This document shows, one piece after another, positions 8,923 through 18,639 of a stretch of DNA of 64,000 nt. Within the stretch, counting starts at the first letter, position 1. Every line of letters starts with the position of its first letter. This DNA comes from Methylotenera sp. Its GTDB lineage: Bacteria; Pseudomonadota; Gammaproteobacteria; Burkholderiales; Methylophilaceae. The translations under genes and the position numbers were made by a program. The stretch is from contig NZ_JAURYU010000045.1 in assembly GCF_030653755.1 (NCBI RefSeq), positions 186,001-250,000 of the forward strand. Direction: 5' to 3'. The notes under the pieces are model-generated. The model saw only the letters and a list, made by a program, of their open reading frames with translations, was not told the DNA's origin and searched no databases.

Positions 8923-9648
8923 CTAGTTACGTAAACTGATATGAGGCCATTGGTTTTGCTCTGCATACGCAGTGAGCGTCGGGTCTGCATCGACAGCCAC
9001 TGGATTGGTCACCCGCTTCATTAGTGGCAAGTCATTGTGTGAATCGCTATAAAAATAACTTTTACCAAAGTCATCTAAATGCTGACCGCGTGCTTTTAAC
9101 CAATCATTAATGCGTGTCACCTTACCCTCTTGAAAACTTGGCACACCTTGCACGCCACCTGTATATTGACCATCTTTGATTTCTGGGTCTGTCCCGATTA
9201 AGTGCTCAATCCCGTACGCTGTAGCAATTGGTTTGGTTACAAAACTATTGGTTGCTGTAATCACAACACATAAGTCACCTGCTGCCTTATGCGTATCTAC
9301 TAAATCTTGGGCTTTTTGGGTCATCATCGGACGGATGACATTTTCCATATATTTCAAATGCAGGGTATCTAAAAACGCTTTTGAATGCTCACTTAATGGC
9401 TTCAACTGAAACTCAAGAAATTTATAAATATCTAAATTACCATTTTTATAATCTTGGTAAAACTGATCATTGCGCGCCTGATGCGTTTTGCCATCTAGTA
9501 GGCCTTCATTAATCAAAAACAAACCCCAGTTATAATCACTATCTCCAGCAAGCAAAGTATTATCTAAATCAAACAAAGCTATATTTTGTTTTGAAGCCAG
9601 ATTTTGCTTAGAATCTAGGTCTTGCTTTGAATTTATGTCTTGTTTCAT
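8923..9648 (-). CDS. HAD-superfamily phosphatase (SerB-like, HAD-IB)
   Basis: A 241-residue HAD hydrolase. The nucleophile motif is ALFDLDNTLL (DxDxT), the middle TATNS supplies the motif II Thr/Ser, and the C-terminal SYFYSDSHNDLPLM gives the acidic motif. The DSDYNWG sequence after motif I is typical of the betaproteobacterial HAD-IB subgroup, often annotated as phosphoserine or histidinol phosphatase. The N-terminus carries four hexapeptide repeats beginning KQD or KQN (residues 2-25), probably a slipped extension outside the fold. It starts 1 bp after the EamA gene stop, so the two are coupled. Substrate unknown. Confidence 0.85.
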   Translation of the reverse strand: MKQDINSKQDLDSKQNLASKQNIALFDLDNTLLAGDSDYNWGLFLINEGLLDGKTHQARNDQFYQDYKNGNLDIYKFLEFQLKPLSEHSKAFLDTLHLKYMENVIRPMMTQKAQDLVDTHKAAGDLCVVITATNSFVTKPIATAYGIEHLIGTDPEIKDGQYTGGVQGVPSFQEGKVTRINDWLKARGQHLDDFGKSYFYSDSHNDLPLMKRVTNPVAVDADPTLTAYAEQNQWPHISLRN

Positions 9649-9649
9649 A

Positions 9650-10534
9650 TTAAATATCTTTATTGTTGGTTACAGAAAGTACTAAAAAAACACCCACTAA
9701 AATCACACCAAGTGCGACCATCTCAACCATGGTTACATGTTCAGCGGCAAACCATACCCCTACCGCAAAAGCCACAATCGGGTTTACAAAAGTATTGCTA
9801 CTAGCCACTAACGGGCGCACTGTTTTAAGCAAGTATTGGTATGCACTGTATGCGACTAGCGACCCTAATACGATTAAAAACAACATAGCGCCCCAAGACT
9901 TCAAAGAAATTTCGGCAGGCCAAGTTTCGCCAGCGTAAGCACTCACCATCATCAGTGCCAATCCACCCGTAAGCATCTGACAAGCAGCACCCATCAAGCC
10001 TTTAGGCATAGCTAAATGCTTGCCCCAAACTGAACCAAATGACCAACTGGCGGCAGCAAATATCAACAAAAATGCACTCATAAAGTCACCGTCAAAACTA
10101 CCACCTAAATTCAGCAATACAATGCCCACTAAACCGATAGCGATACCTAGCCACTCTTTAGGGGTAATTTTATGTCCCCAAATAGAAGAGAAAATTGCCA
10201 TCCAAATAGGTGCAGTTGCAATAGAAAGTGCAGCAACGCTTGAAGAGACAGTTTGTTGCACATAGCACACTGTGCCATTACCTAATGCAGGCAATAACAA
10301 CCCAACCACACTTGCGCCTAGCCATTCATGTGCGGAAGGCATCGCTGAACCTAAAGAGCGCATCACCACAAACAAAATTACACCTGCAACCGTAAAGCGT
10401 ACTCCGCCCATCAAAAATGGTGGAAAACTCTCTATACCAAAACGAATGGCTAAGTAAGTTGAGCCCCAAATAAAATAGGTACAAAACAGCGCCAAGACAA
10501 TCAAGATTGATTGGCGATTCATATGTAGGCGCAT
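9650..10534 (-). CDS. EamA/DMT-family transporter (YedA-like)
   Basis: A 294-residue inner-membrane protein with ten hydrophobic segments arranged as two EamA repeats. The opening FCTYFIWGSTYLAIRFG matches the YedA/RhaT-type drug/metabolite exporters. The first ATG (10534) and a second one four codons downstream (10522) are both possible, and neither has a clear Shine-Dalgarno sequence. It lies 12 bp after the unknown gene at 10547-11203 and 1 bp before the HAD phosphatase, in an apparent operon below leuA. An amino acid or related metabolite would be a reasonable substrate guess, but the sequence does not show it. Confidence 0.88.
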   Translation of the reverse strand: MRLHMNRQSILIVLALFCTYFIWGSTYLAIRFGIESFPPFLMGGVRFTVAGVILFVVMRSLGSAMPSAHEWLGASVVGLLLPALGNGTVCYVQQTVSSSVAALSIATAPIWMAIFSSIWGHKITPKEWLGIAIGLVGIVLLNLGGSFDGDFMSAFLLIFAAASWSFGSVWGKHLAMPKGLMGAACQMLTGGLALMMVSAYAGETWPAEISLKSWGAMLFLIVLGSLVAYSAYQYLLKTVRPLVASSNTFVNPIVAFAVGVWFAAEHVTMVEMVALGVILVGVFLVLSVTNNKDI

Positions 10535-10546
10535 ATTCTTATGCTG

Positions 10547-11203
10547 CTAGAATTTAGCCAGCTTCCAAAAAGAGCTTTCCTGACCGAGCAACAATTTAGA
10601 GAACTCATCCAGAAAAGTTGCATCCACTTGATCAAACGGCATTTCCAACTCCATTTCACCTAGCTTTGCTATATTTTTTAATGAAAAATGCAATACATTT
10701 GAATTAGGTAAAGGCGTCACAAATACTGAGCCTTTTACTTGCCAAGGGATGGTAAAGGAGACTGCAACCACCCGTCCCTGTTCACTTTTCACATCCTCAG
10801 CAGTATGTACAACACCATAGCGCCACAACACGTCTTTAATGCGCGACGCAATTCCAAGCTCACGCTCAAACTCAAAAACCTGTGGCGCTTTGTAAAAATA
10901 AAATAATGAAACGTGACTAATTTCATCAGAAAATGTTTCGTTGCTTAAGAGTGCATATCGATACTCTGCAAAAGGCTCAGTCACTTTCAGCCCAGATAAT
11001 TCACCAACACTAGGCAATGAAATAACATGCGTAAAATCAGGCTCTATCACTCTGATTAACTCAGAGAATTCGCGCCAATAGTCAAATATCTCTTTAAGCT
11101 TTGCATTACGCAAAGCGAGCGAATCAGCACTTAGTTTGACTTGGTTACTTTTTTCTTCAAGCGCCTGTTGCGCTTGAAGTTTCATCTGCCCTAACAAACT
11201 CAT
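10547..11203 (-). CDS. Conserved protein of unknown function, 218 residues
   Basis: I do not recognise a named domain. The protein is soluble, without signal peptide or membrane segment. It has an N-terminal Gln/Glu/Lys-rich helical region (about residues 5-35, coiled-coil-like) and then a mixed alpha/beta body. ATG 11203 is preferred over a TTG at 11215. It sits 45 bp after leuA and 12 bp before an EamA transporter, so it is probably co-transcribed with both. No catalytic motif stands out. Confidence 0.7.
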   Translation of the reverse strand: MSLLGQMKLQAQQALEEKSNQVKLSADSLALRNAKLKEIFDYWREFSELIRVIEPDFTHVISLPSVGELSGLKVTEPFAEYRYALLSNETFSDEISHVSLFYFYKAPQVFEFERELGIASRIKDVLWRYGVVHTAEDVKSEQGRVVAVSFTIPWQVKGSVFVTPLPNSNVLHFSLKNIAKLGEMELEMPFDQVDATFLDEFSKLLLGQESSFWKLAKF

Positions 11204-11248
11204 GGATTCACCCAACTTATTTTCAACAACACATCTGGATTCAAAAAA

Positions 11249-12787
11249 CTACACTTGAGGGTGTGCACGCTCAAACTTGCTATGCAACTTATTTAAACCA
11301 TTCAAATAAGCTTTCGCAGAGGCCACAACGATATCAGTATCTGCACCCTGTCCGTTAACAATACGCCCACCTTTTGAAAGGCGCACGGTCACTTCACCTT
11401 GTGCATCTGTACCGCTAGTAATGTTATTGACGGAGTAAAGTAACAATTCAGCGCCGCTATTCACGATAAGCTCAATTGCTTTAAACGATGCATCTACAGG
11501 GCCACCACCATCAGCTTCAGCTTTTTTCTCACTACCGTTGTCGCTCACTGTAATCAAGGCGTGTGGCACTTCTCCTGTTTGCGATGCTACTTGTAAATAC
11601 ACCAACTTATAATTCTCGGTGGCCTCTGAAACAAACTCATCACTCACCAAGGCATGCAAGTCTTCGTCGAAAATTTCAGATTTTTTATCCGCTAAATCTT
11701 TAAAACGTGCAAACGCTGCATTTAACAAATCTTCAGTTTCAAGCTCAATGCCCAATTCCTTCAAGCGTGTTCTAAACGCATTACGGCCAGACAATTTACC
11801 TAAGGTTAACTTGTTTGCGTTCCAACCTACATCTTCAGCACGCATAATTTCATAAGTCTCTCGGTGCTTCAACACGCCATCTTGATGAATCCCAGACTCA
11901 TGTGCAAAGGCATTTGCACCCACAATCGCCTTATTAGGCTGCACAGGGTATCCAGTAATTGAAGAGACTAATTTGCTGGTTGGTACGATTTGTGTAGTAT
12001 CAATGCTTGTTGTTAAATTAAAGATGTCACTGCGCGTTTTCACCGCCATGACAACTTCTTCCAAGCTTGCATTCCCCGCACGCTCACCCAAGCCATTAAT
12101 GGTACATTCAACTTGGCGCGCACCGCCCATTACCGCTGCCAATGAATTTGCGACGGCCATACCAAGATCGTTATGGCAATGTGTTGACCAAACCACTTGA
12201 TTACTATTAGGCACGCGCGCAATCAATTCACGCATACGATCGCCCCATGGGGCAGGAATAGAATAGCCTACCGTATCTGGCACGTTAATCGTTTTTGCAC
12301 CCGCTTGAATCACAGCATCAAACACGCGAATCAAGAAGTCCATCTCTGATCGCACAGCATCCTCAGCGGAGAACTCAACATCATCTGTATATTCCAACGC
12401 CCATTTCACTGCCTGCACAGCACGCTCAACGACTTGGTCTTCTGTCATACGGAGTTTATTTTCCATATGGATTTTACTAGTCGCAATAAATGTATGAATA
12501 CGGCCCTTTGCCGCAGGCTTAATTGCCTCACCAGCACGGCGCACATCATTCTCGCTAGCTCGTGCTAATGAACAGACGGTTGAATTTTTAATGATTTTTG
12601 CAATTTCGTGAATCGCATCAAAATCACCTGGGCTCGCCGCAGCAAAACCAGCTTCAATCACGTTGACGCCCAACTTTTCAAGCTGGCGTGCAATACGGAT
12701 TTTTTCCTCTTTAGTCATTGAAGCGCCTGGGCTCTGCTCGCCATCACGCAATGTCGTATCAAAAATTATAATTTGGTCTTGTGTCAT
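11249..12787 (-). CDS. leuA: 2-isopropylmalate synthase
   Basis: A 512-residue LeuA, catalysing acetyl-CoA plus 2-oxoisovalerate to 2-isopropylmalate, the first committed step of leucine synthesis. The TIM barrel begins [18 protein letters not shown]. The metal-binding [13 protein letters not shown] and [14 protein letters not shown] motifs are present, and the C-terminal regulatory domain ends with the [15 protein letters not shown] pattern. Length is normal. It follows pssA on the same strand as in other betaproteobacteria. A Leu-rich small ORF and a hairpin lie upstream (12905-13024), which suggests leucine-responsive attenuation. Confidence 0.98.
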   Translation of the reverse strand: MTQDQIIIFDTTLRDGEQSPGASMTKEEKIRIARQLEKLGVNVIEAGFAAASPGDFDAIHEIAKIIKNSTVCSLARASENDVRRAGEAIKPAAKGRIHTFIATSKIHMENKLRMTEDQVVERAVQAVKWALEYTDDVEFSAEDAVRSEMDFLIRVFDAVIQAGAKTINVPDTVGYSIPAPWGDRMRELIARVPNSNQVVWSTHCHNDLGMAVANSLAAVMGGARQVECTINGLGERAGNASLEEVVMAVKTRSDIFNLTTSIDTTQIVPTSKLVSSITGYPVQPNKAIVGANAFAHESGIHQDGVLKHRETYEIMRAEDVGWNANKLTLGKLSGRNAFRTRLKELGIELETEDLLNAAFARFKDLADKKSEIFDEDLHALVSDEFVSEATENYKLVYLQVASQTGEVPHALITVSDNGSEKKAEADGGGPVDASFKAIELIVNSGAELLLYSVNNITSGTDAQGEVTVRLSKGGRIVNGQGADTDIVVASAKAYLNGLNKLHSKFERAHPQV

Positions 12788-12904
12788 GATAATTACCTTA
12801 GTTTTATTTTATTCAGCCTATCACTGCTTTAAATAACAGGCTGGTTGCTGACAATTCACTTAATATAGTGAATGCGCGAAGTAATACTTAAATTTTGAGT
12901 GTGT

Positions 12905-12933
12905 TTAGTCTGCGCACTAGCGCAGAAAACTAA
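12905..12933 (-). promoter_or_regulatory. Hairpin overlapping the end of the leuA leader ORF
   Basis: On the minus strand TTAGT-TTT-CTGCGC, a 4-nt loop, then GCGCAG-ACTAA forms an 11-bp stem with one 3-nt bulge. It covers the last Leu codons and the stop of the small ORF at 12917-13024, so ribosome position would decide whether it folds. No U-tract follows, so it could act as an alternative stem rather than a terminator. Confidence 0.5.
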
Positions 12934-13024
12934 GAAGACGTAACGCAGATAAATTGCGTAGCAGATCCGCACTTGCATGATGATGAAGTGCGTTTTGAGT
13001 AAATGTAATATTTAAATTGAACAT
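12917..13024 (-). CDS. Putative Leu-rich leader peptide of leuA (35 codons)
   Basis: An ATG-started ORF of 35 codons, 129 bp upstream of leuA on the same strand. Nine codons are Leu, and seven of them fall in the last 16 residues (pattern DLLRNLSALRLLSFLR). This is the layout of attenuation leader peptides, in which ribosomes stall at codons for the end product. The last codons form part of a hairpin. There is no clear Shine-Dalgarno sequence, and the predicted promoter would start transcription only about 3 nt before the ATG, so it may be read leaderless. Function is inferred from composition and position only. Confidence 0.45.
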   Translation of the reverse strand: MFNLNITFTQNALHHHASADLLRNLSALRLLSFLR

Positions 13025-13033
13025 AGTGATAGT

Positions 13034-13062
13034 AATATAATGTTTTTTAAGGCATTTCGCAA
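13034..13062 (-). promoter_or_regulatory. Candidate sigma70 promoter of leuA
   Basis: TTGCGA (13062-13057) and TATATT (13039-13034) on the minus strand are separated by 17 bp. The predicted start is near 13027, giving a long transcribed leader of about 240 nt before leuA that contains the Leu-rich ORF and hairpins. Confidence 0.5.
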
Positions 13063-13080
13063 GTGCTTAAGTATTTGAAT

Positions 13081-13103
13081 TTACTTATCATGATGATAAG
13101 TAA
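13081..13103 (-). terminator. Inverted repeat downstream of pssA
   Basis: A 9-bp perfect stem (TTACTTATC / GATAAGTAA) with a 5-nt loop lies about 20 bp beyond the pssA stop. It is AT-rich and lacks a long U-tract, so it is only a weak terminator candidate separating pssA from the leuA promoter. Confidence 0.4.
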
Positions 13104-13123
13104 ACCTTACGCACTATTACCAA

Positions 13124-13930
13124 TTACTTGGGCCCTGAAGCAGACTTAAACTTGCCTCGCAACCACATCGCATAACCAGAGAGCGCATACAGAGCCATAA
13201 TCAAAAATAACACCTCTGGCGGGCTGTATGAAATAAGCACAAACGCTAACATGATGCCTAGAATCACAAAAAATGGCACACTGGCTTTTAAATTAATATC
13301 TTTACCGCTGTAGTAACGCAGGTCACTCACCATAGAAGCCCCAGCAAACACAGTGATACTCCATGCCATCCACTTCATTTTAAGCACACCAAAAAATACA
13401 TCACGACCACTCACGCCATATTCATAAGACACCCACACAAATCCTGCTAACAAGGCAGCAGCGGCAGGGCTAGGCAGGCCTTGGAAATAACGCTTATCTT
13501 GATTAACATCATCAAGCTTAGTATTAAATCGCGCCAATCGAAGTGCCGCACAAGCGCAATAAATAAAAGCAGCTATCCAACCCAATTTACCTAAAGGCTT
13601 AAGCGCCCATACGTACAGAATAAGTGCTGGTGCTACACCAAATGACACCATATCAGACAAGCTATCGTATTCCGCACCAAAAGCACTCTGTGTATTGGTC
13701 ATACGTGCAACACGACCATCCAAGCCATCCATCACCATCGCAATAAAAATTGCAATCGCAGCGAGTTCAAAGTTCCCGTTCATTGCCTGCACAATGGCGT
13801 AAAATCCAGCAAATAGGGCAGCCGAAGTGAATAAATTAGGCAGTAAATAAATGCCTCGCTCACGCAAAGATGGCGAGTCTGTATTACGACGAGATGGTTT
13901 TTGCTTAGATTCAATCATGTTTTGTATCAT
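13124..13930 (-). CDS. pssA: CDP-diacylglycerol-serine O-phosphatidyltransferase
   Basis: A 268-residue inner-membrane enzyme that makes phosphatidylserine, the precursor of phosphatidylethanolamine. The CDP-alcohol phosphotransferase motif D-x2-DG-x2-AR-x8-G-x3-D-x3-D is complete (DGLDGRVARM, then FGAEYDSLSD, about residues 67-92). Several hydrophobic helices follow. An in-frame ATG at 13918 is an alternative start. The pssA-leuA order is common in betaproteobacteria. Confidence 0.95.
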   Translation of the reverse strand: MIQNMIESKQKPSRRNTDSPSLRERGIYLLPNLFTSAALFAGFYAIVQAMNGNFELAAIAIFIAMVMDGLDGRVARMTNTQSAFGAEYDSLSDMVSFGVAPALILYVWALKPLGKLGWIAAFIYCACAALRLARFNTKLDDVNQDKRYFQGLPSPAAAALLAGFVWVSYEYGVSGRDVFFGVLKMKWMAWSITVFAGASMVSDLRYYSGKDINLKASVPFFVILGIMLAFVLISYSPPEVLFLIMALYALSGYAMWLRGKFKSASGPK

Positions 13931-14080
13931 ACCTTTATATATGATAATTCTTTAATTTTGATTAGTATAACAAAGCCTACAGCGATACTTGAAATCAAAT
14001 TTGGGTTAACCCTTGAAAGAAACTCAACTTCAATTACCACTTTAACACTCACTCATCCTGTCAAAATTATAACCAGCCAA

Positions 14081-14110
14081 AACAAAGCCGGCATATTCGC
14101 CGGCTTTGTT
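14081..14110 (-). terminator. Strong bidirectional-looking terminator
   Basis: A perfect 12-bp stem (AACAAAGCCGGC / GCCGGCTTTGTT) has a 6-nt loop and T-rich ends on both strands. It sits 46 bp beyond the stop of the OmpA-like lipoprotein gene and most likely ends that leftward transcript. Confidence 0.85.
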
Positions 14111-14155
14111 TAGTACTTTAATGATCAATATTTGATCAAAAGGCTATATTCACTG

Positions 14156-14806
14156 TTAATTAGCTGGCTCTGCAACAAAAATCTCTACACGACGATTTTT
14201 TGCTCTATTCGCTGCAGTGTCATTCGCTACCAAAGGCTCACGAGAACCTCTGCCGTCAATCACGATCCGAGATGACTGCACACCGCGCGTCACTACATAG
14301 TCACGAACACTCGCAGCACGATTTAACGACAATGGGTTATTAACCGCATCGCTACCTGTACTATCGGTATGCCCAATAATGGTCACGTTACTTGCAGGGT
14401 TATTGACTAAACTAGTGGCAAAAGCATCAAGCACAGCTCTAAAGTTAGATTTAATATCTGAACGGCCCACATCAAAAGAAACATCGCTAGGAATATCAAG
14501 TTTTAGGCGATTATCTGCAGTTTGCGTCACACCTACACCAGTTCCAGCTGTAGCCTCTTCCATTTGCCTTTTTTGTTCTTCTTGGCGCTTAGTCCATACG
14601 TTACCTGCCACAGCACCCACACCAGCGCCCACTGCAGCACCAATCGCAGCACCTTTACCTTTACCAGCAATAGCACCAACAACAGCACCAGCACCAGCGC
14701 CAATTGCAGCGCCCTTAGCAGTACCTTTTTGTGTCTCAGTCATGCTAGCGCAACCCCCAAGTACAAATGCCAATAAGCATGAACCTAAAATCATCGTATT
14801 TTTCAT
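14156..14806 (-). CDS. OmpA-family peptidoglycan-binding lipoprotein (YiaD-like)
   Basis: A 216-residue outer-membrane lipoprotein. ATG 14806 is chosen over an upstream in-frame start at 14869 because GGAGG lies just before it and it places a proper signal peptide with the lipobox LGGC near residues 15-18. A Gly/Ala-rich glycine-zipper stretch of about 45 residues follows, then an OmpA C-terminal domain with IIGHTDSTGSD and NRAASVRDYV, ending NRRVEIFV. The domain should hold peptidoglycan while the lipid anchors the protein in the membrane. It is monocistronic, with its own terminator. Confidence 0.92.
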   Translation of the reverse strand: MKNTMILGSCLLAFVLGGCASMTETQKGTAKGAAIGAGAGAVVGAIAGKGKGAAIGAAVGAGVGAVAGNVWTKRQEEQKRQMEEATAGTGVGVTQTADNRLKLDIPSDVSFDVGRSDIKSNFRAVLDAFATSLVNNPASNVTIIGHTDSTGSDAVNNPLSLNRAASVRDYVVTRGVQSSRIVIDGRGSREPLVANDTAANRAKNRRVEIFVAEPAN

Positions 14807-14956
14807 ATATCCTCCATTGTTTGGTTTACTACTTTTCATTTGAGTATATTCTAATAAATTAGTTTTCACTAAGACTCAATATAAATGTTTCAATACTGTA
14901 GGCTCGTATGCCCATACACCAACAGGCTTACCTACAAACCAAACATATTATGTTAG

Positions 14957-16093
<1,137 letters not shown>

Positions 16094-16177
16094 TTTCACT
16101 GAACTCATATCTGCACCATCTGCATTCAAATAGAGTATGTGCTAGAATTAAAGGCTAATTTTTACATTAATCCTAAG

Positions 16178-16318
16178 GAAACACGGAATAAGTCGCCGAG
16201 CGAGATAAAGGGCAAGGCGCACGGAACGCAGAAGCCGAGATAGTATGCGGTATACAGCGAGGTTGCGAGTACCGCGCAACGCAGCAATTTGCTTGCGCAG
16301 GCACTTATTCCGCATTTC
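16178..16318. mobile_element. 141-bp MITE-like element with 6-bp target duplication
   Basis: The ends form a 16-bp terminal inverted repeat (GAAACACGGAATAAGT versus the complement of ACTTATTCCGCATTTC, 14 of 16 matching). The element is flanked on both sides by the direct repeat CCTAAG (16172-16177 and 16319-16324), as expected of a target-site duplication. It is GC-richer than its surroundings and has no convincing gene. A short minus-strand ORF across it is Arg-rich and has no recognisable family. It lies between tgt and yajC. The size and structure suit a non-autonomous element moved by a transposase encoded elsewhere. Confidence 0.75.
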
Positions 16319-16365
16319 CCTAAGTTTATTCATTTTTTAAGTTTATTTTTTAAGAGAGTTATATC

Positions 16366-16680
16366 GTGTTTATTTCAAATGCTTATGCTGCAACAGCACC
16401 TGCTACAGACTTCACTAGTTTCTTACCGTTGATCGTGATTTTTTTGTTATTCTTCTTCATGATTATTCGTCCTCAAATGAAACAAGCAAAAGAGCAACGT
16501 AATATGATTGCTGCCTTGCAAAAAGGCGATGAAGTGGTCACTTCTGGTGGCATTGTTGGCAAAATCACTAAAGTCACTGACACTTTTGTTACTGTCGAAA
16601 TTGCACCGAATACTGAAATTACCGTTCAAAAGCATGCGATACAAAGCGCATTGCCAAAAGGTACGATTAAAAGCATTTAA
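16366..16680 (+). CDS. yajC: Sec translocon accessory protein YajC
   Basis: A 104-residue single-span membrane protein of the SecDF-YajC complex, which aids protein export. A hydrophobic helix (LIVIFLLFFFMIIRP) near residues 22-38 is followed by a cytoplasmic domain with the family pattern GDEVVTSGGIVGKI. The start is GTG 16366 with GAGAG upstream. It lies directly before secD and secF. Confidence 0.96.
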   Translation: MFISNAYAATAPATDFTSFLPLIVIFLLFFFMIIRPQMKQAKEQRNMIAALQKGDEVVTSGGIVGKITKVTDTFVTVEIAPNTEITVQKHAIQSALPKGTIKSI

Positions 16681-16762
16681 TCAAAAGTATCTGCCTACAA
16701 ATTTATTAAACAATTTGCACACTACTATATAAGTAATGCAAACCGTTGATTAGAGCCTGACT

Positions 16763-18592
16763 ATGAACCGCTACCCGCTGTGGAAAAACATTTTTGTTGT
16801 CTTCATGATTTTAATGGGGCTGATTTACGCCATCCCTAATATGTTTGGCGAGTCGCCTGCGGTTCAAGTCACTCCTGCAAAAAGCACAAGTAAGGTTGAC
16901 CCTGCCTTACTAGCGCAAGTAGAGCAGATTCTTCAACAAGAAAAAATTGCATACGATGGCATCTACTTAGATGCGCGCGGCGTAAAAGCACGCTTTGCAA
17001 ATACTGACACGCAAATCAAAGCCAAAGACCTATTGCAAGCAAACTTGAATAGTGACTACACGGTAGCACTCAACTTGCTATCACGCTCACCAGACTGGCT
17101 GCGTAGTCTGGGCGCTAAGCCAATGTACTTAGGTTTAGATTTACGTGGAGGCGTGCACTTTCTTTTGCAAGTGGACATGAAAGCTGCTTTAGATAAAGCT
17201 GCCGAACGTTTTGTGGGTGACTTTAGAACAGCTTTACGTAAAGAGCGTGTTTCTTACGCAGGCGTAACGCGAGAAGGCCAAACAGTGCAGATTCGCTTTA
17301 CCAGCGATTCTGAATTAACTAAAGCAAAGAAAATTATCAGCAATCAATATCCAGACCTCACGCTTAAAGACAGTGTTAATGGTGAAGAGATCATCCTGAG
17401 CGCGTCTCTTAATGCCGTTGAGCAAAAGCGCATTCAGGAGTTTGCACTAAAACAAAACATTCAAACGTTGCACAATCGTATTAACGAGCTAGGTGTTGCT
17501 GAGCCAATCATTCAACAACAAGGTGCAGACCGCGTGGTGGTTCAGTTACCAGGTGTGCAAGACACAGCAAAAGCGAAAGAAATATTAGGTCGCACCGCTA
17601 CACTTGAGATTCGTTTAGTCGATGAAGAAAAATCTGACGCCATGACCTTAGAAAAAGCAGCACAAGGTCAAGCGCCAATGGGTACTGACGCATTTAAAGA
17701 CCGCGAAGGTGGTGTCATCTTAGTGAAAAAAAACGTTGTCCTCACCGGTGATTACATCACTGATGCAGGCCCTGGCGTTAATAATCAAACTGGGCAATCT
17801 GTTGTTAATGTGACGCTTGATGCTCGTGGTGCGCGAGTGTTCCAACAAGTAACGCGTGAAAACGTGGGCAAGCGCATGGCCATTTTACTGATTGAAAAAG
17901 GCAACACTGAAGTAGTCACTGCACCTGTGATTAACGAAGAAATTGGTGGCGGTCGCGTACAGATCTCTGGCATGGCAAACACACAAGAAGCGACGGACAT
18001 CTCTTTACTACTACGTGCTGGTGCATTAGCAGCACCAATGGACATTATTGAAGAGCGGACTGTAGGCCCTAGCATGGGTGAAGAAAATATCAAACGCGGT
18101 ATGCATTCCACCTTGTGGGGCTTTGCAGCGATTGCCGTGTTCATGGTTATTTACTATTTGATATTTGGTGGGATTTCAGTATTAGCACTCGGCATTAACT
18201 TACTGTTGCTGGTTGCGGTATTGTCCATGCTACAAGCAACCCTAACGTTACCTGGCTTAGCTGCAGTAGCCTTAACTCTAGGGATGGCAATTGATGCTAA
18301 CGTATTGATTAATGAACGAATTCGAGAAGAGTTACGCAATGGCAACACGCCTCAAGCCTCAATACACGTAGGTTATGACCGTGCTTGGGATACGATTCTT
18401 GACTCCAACGTCACCACGATGATTGCTGGTATTGCGTTGTTCCTATTTGGCTCAGGTCCAGTTAAAGGCTTTGCAGTGGTGCATGTGCTTGGGATTCTGA
18501 CTTCGATGTTCAGTGCAGTGGTCGTTTCACGTGCGATTGTTAATTGGGTTTATGGAAGCCGTCGCAAAACAACACACCTTTCAATTGGTTAA
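16763..18592 (+). CDS. secD: Protein translocase subunit SecD
   Basis: A 609-residue subunit of the proton-driven SecDF export motor. The N-terminal transmembrane helix is followed by a large periplasmic region. The GLDLRGGVHFLLQVD motif is at about residues 121-135, and the second periplasmic half includes DARGARVFQQVT. Five further helices end in the RND-like domain with MAIDANVLINERIREE, the conserved D-x-N of SecD. Length is normal. Confidence 0.97.
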   Translation: MNRYPLWKNIFVVFMILMGLIYAIPNMFGESPAVQVTPAKSTSKVDPALLAQVEQILQQEKIAYDGIYLDARGVKARFANTDTQIKAKDLLQANLNSDYTVALNLLSRSPDWLRSLGAKPMYLGLDLRGGVHFLLQVDMKAALDKAAERFVGDFRTALRKERVSYAGVTREGQTVQIRFTSDSELTKAKKIISNQYPDLTLKDSVNGEEIILSASLNAVEQKRIQEFALKQNIQTLHNRINELGVAEPIIQQQGADRVVVQLPGVQDTAKAKEILGRTATLEIRLVDEEKSDAMTLEKAAQGQAPMGTDAFKDREGGVILVKKNVVLTGDYITDAGPGVNNQTGQSVVNVTLDARGARVFQQVTRENVGKRMAILLIEKGNTEVVTAPVINEEIGGGRVQISGMANTQEATDISLLLRAGALAAPMDIIEERTVGPSMGEENIKRGMHSTLWGFAAIAVFMVIYYLIFGGISVLALGINLLLLVAVLSMLQATLTLPGLAAVALTLGMAIDANVLINERIREELRNGNTPQASIHVGYDRAWDTILDSNVTTMIAGIALFLFGSGPVKGFAVVHVLGILTSMFSAVVVSRAIVNWVYGSRRKTTHLSIG

Positions 18593-18639
18593 GCGCTCCA
18601 GTTAACTAGCGCCCTCAGTCAAAAAATAGAGCAAACACT

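Noticed and set aside
14379-14843. 154-codon ORF antisense to the OmpA-like lipoprotein gene
   Set aside because: Its Ala/Pro/Thr composition is the mirror of the glycine-zipper codons on the other strand.
16148-16333. 61-codon minus-strand ORF over the MITE-like element
   Set aside because: Arg/Leu-rich reading of a repeat element with no family likeness; the inverted repeats and target duplication explain the sequence better.
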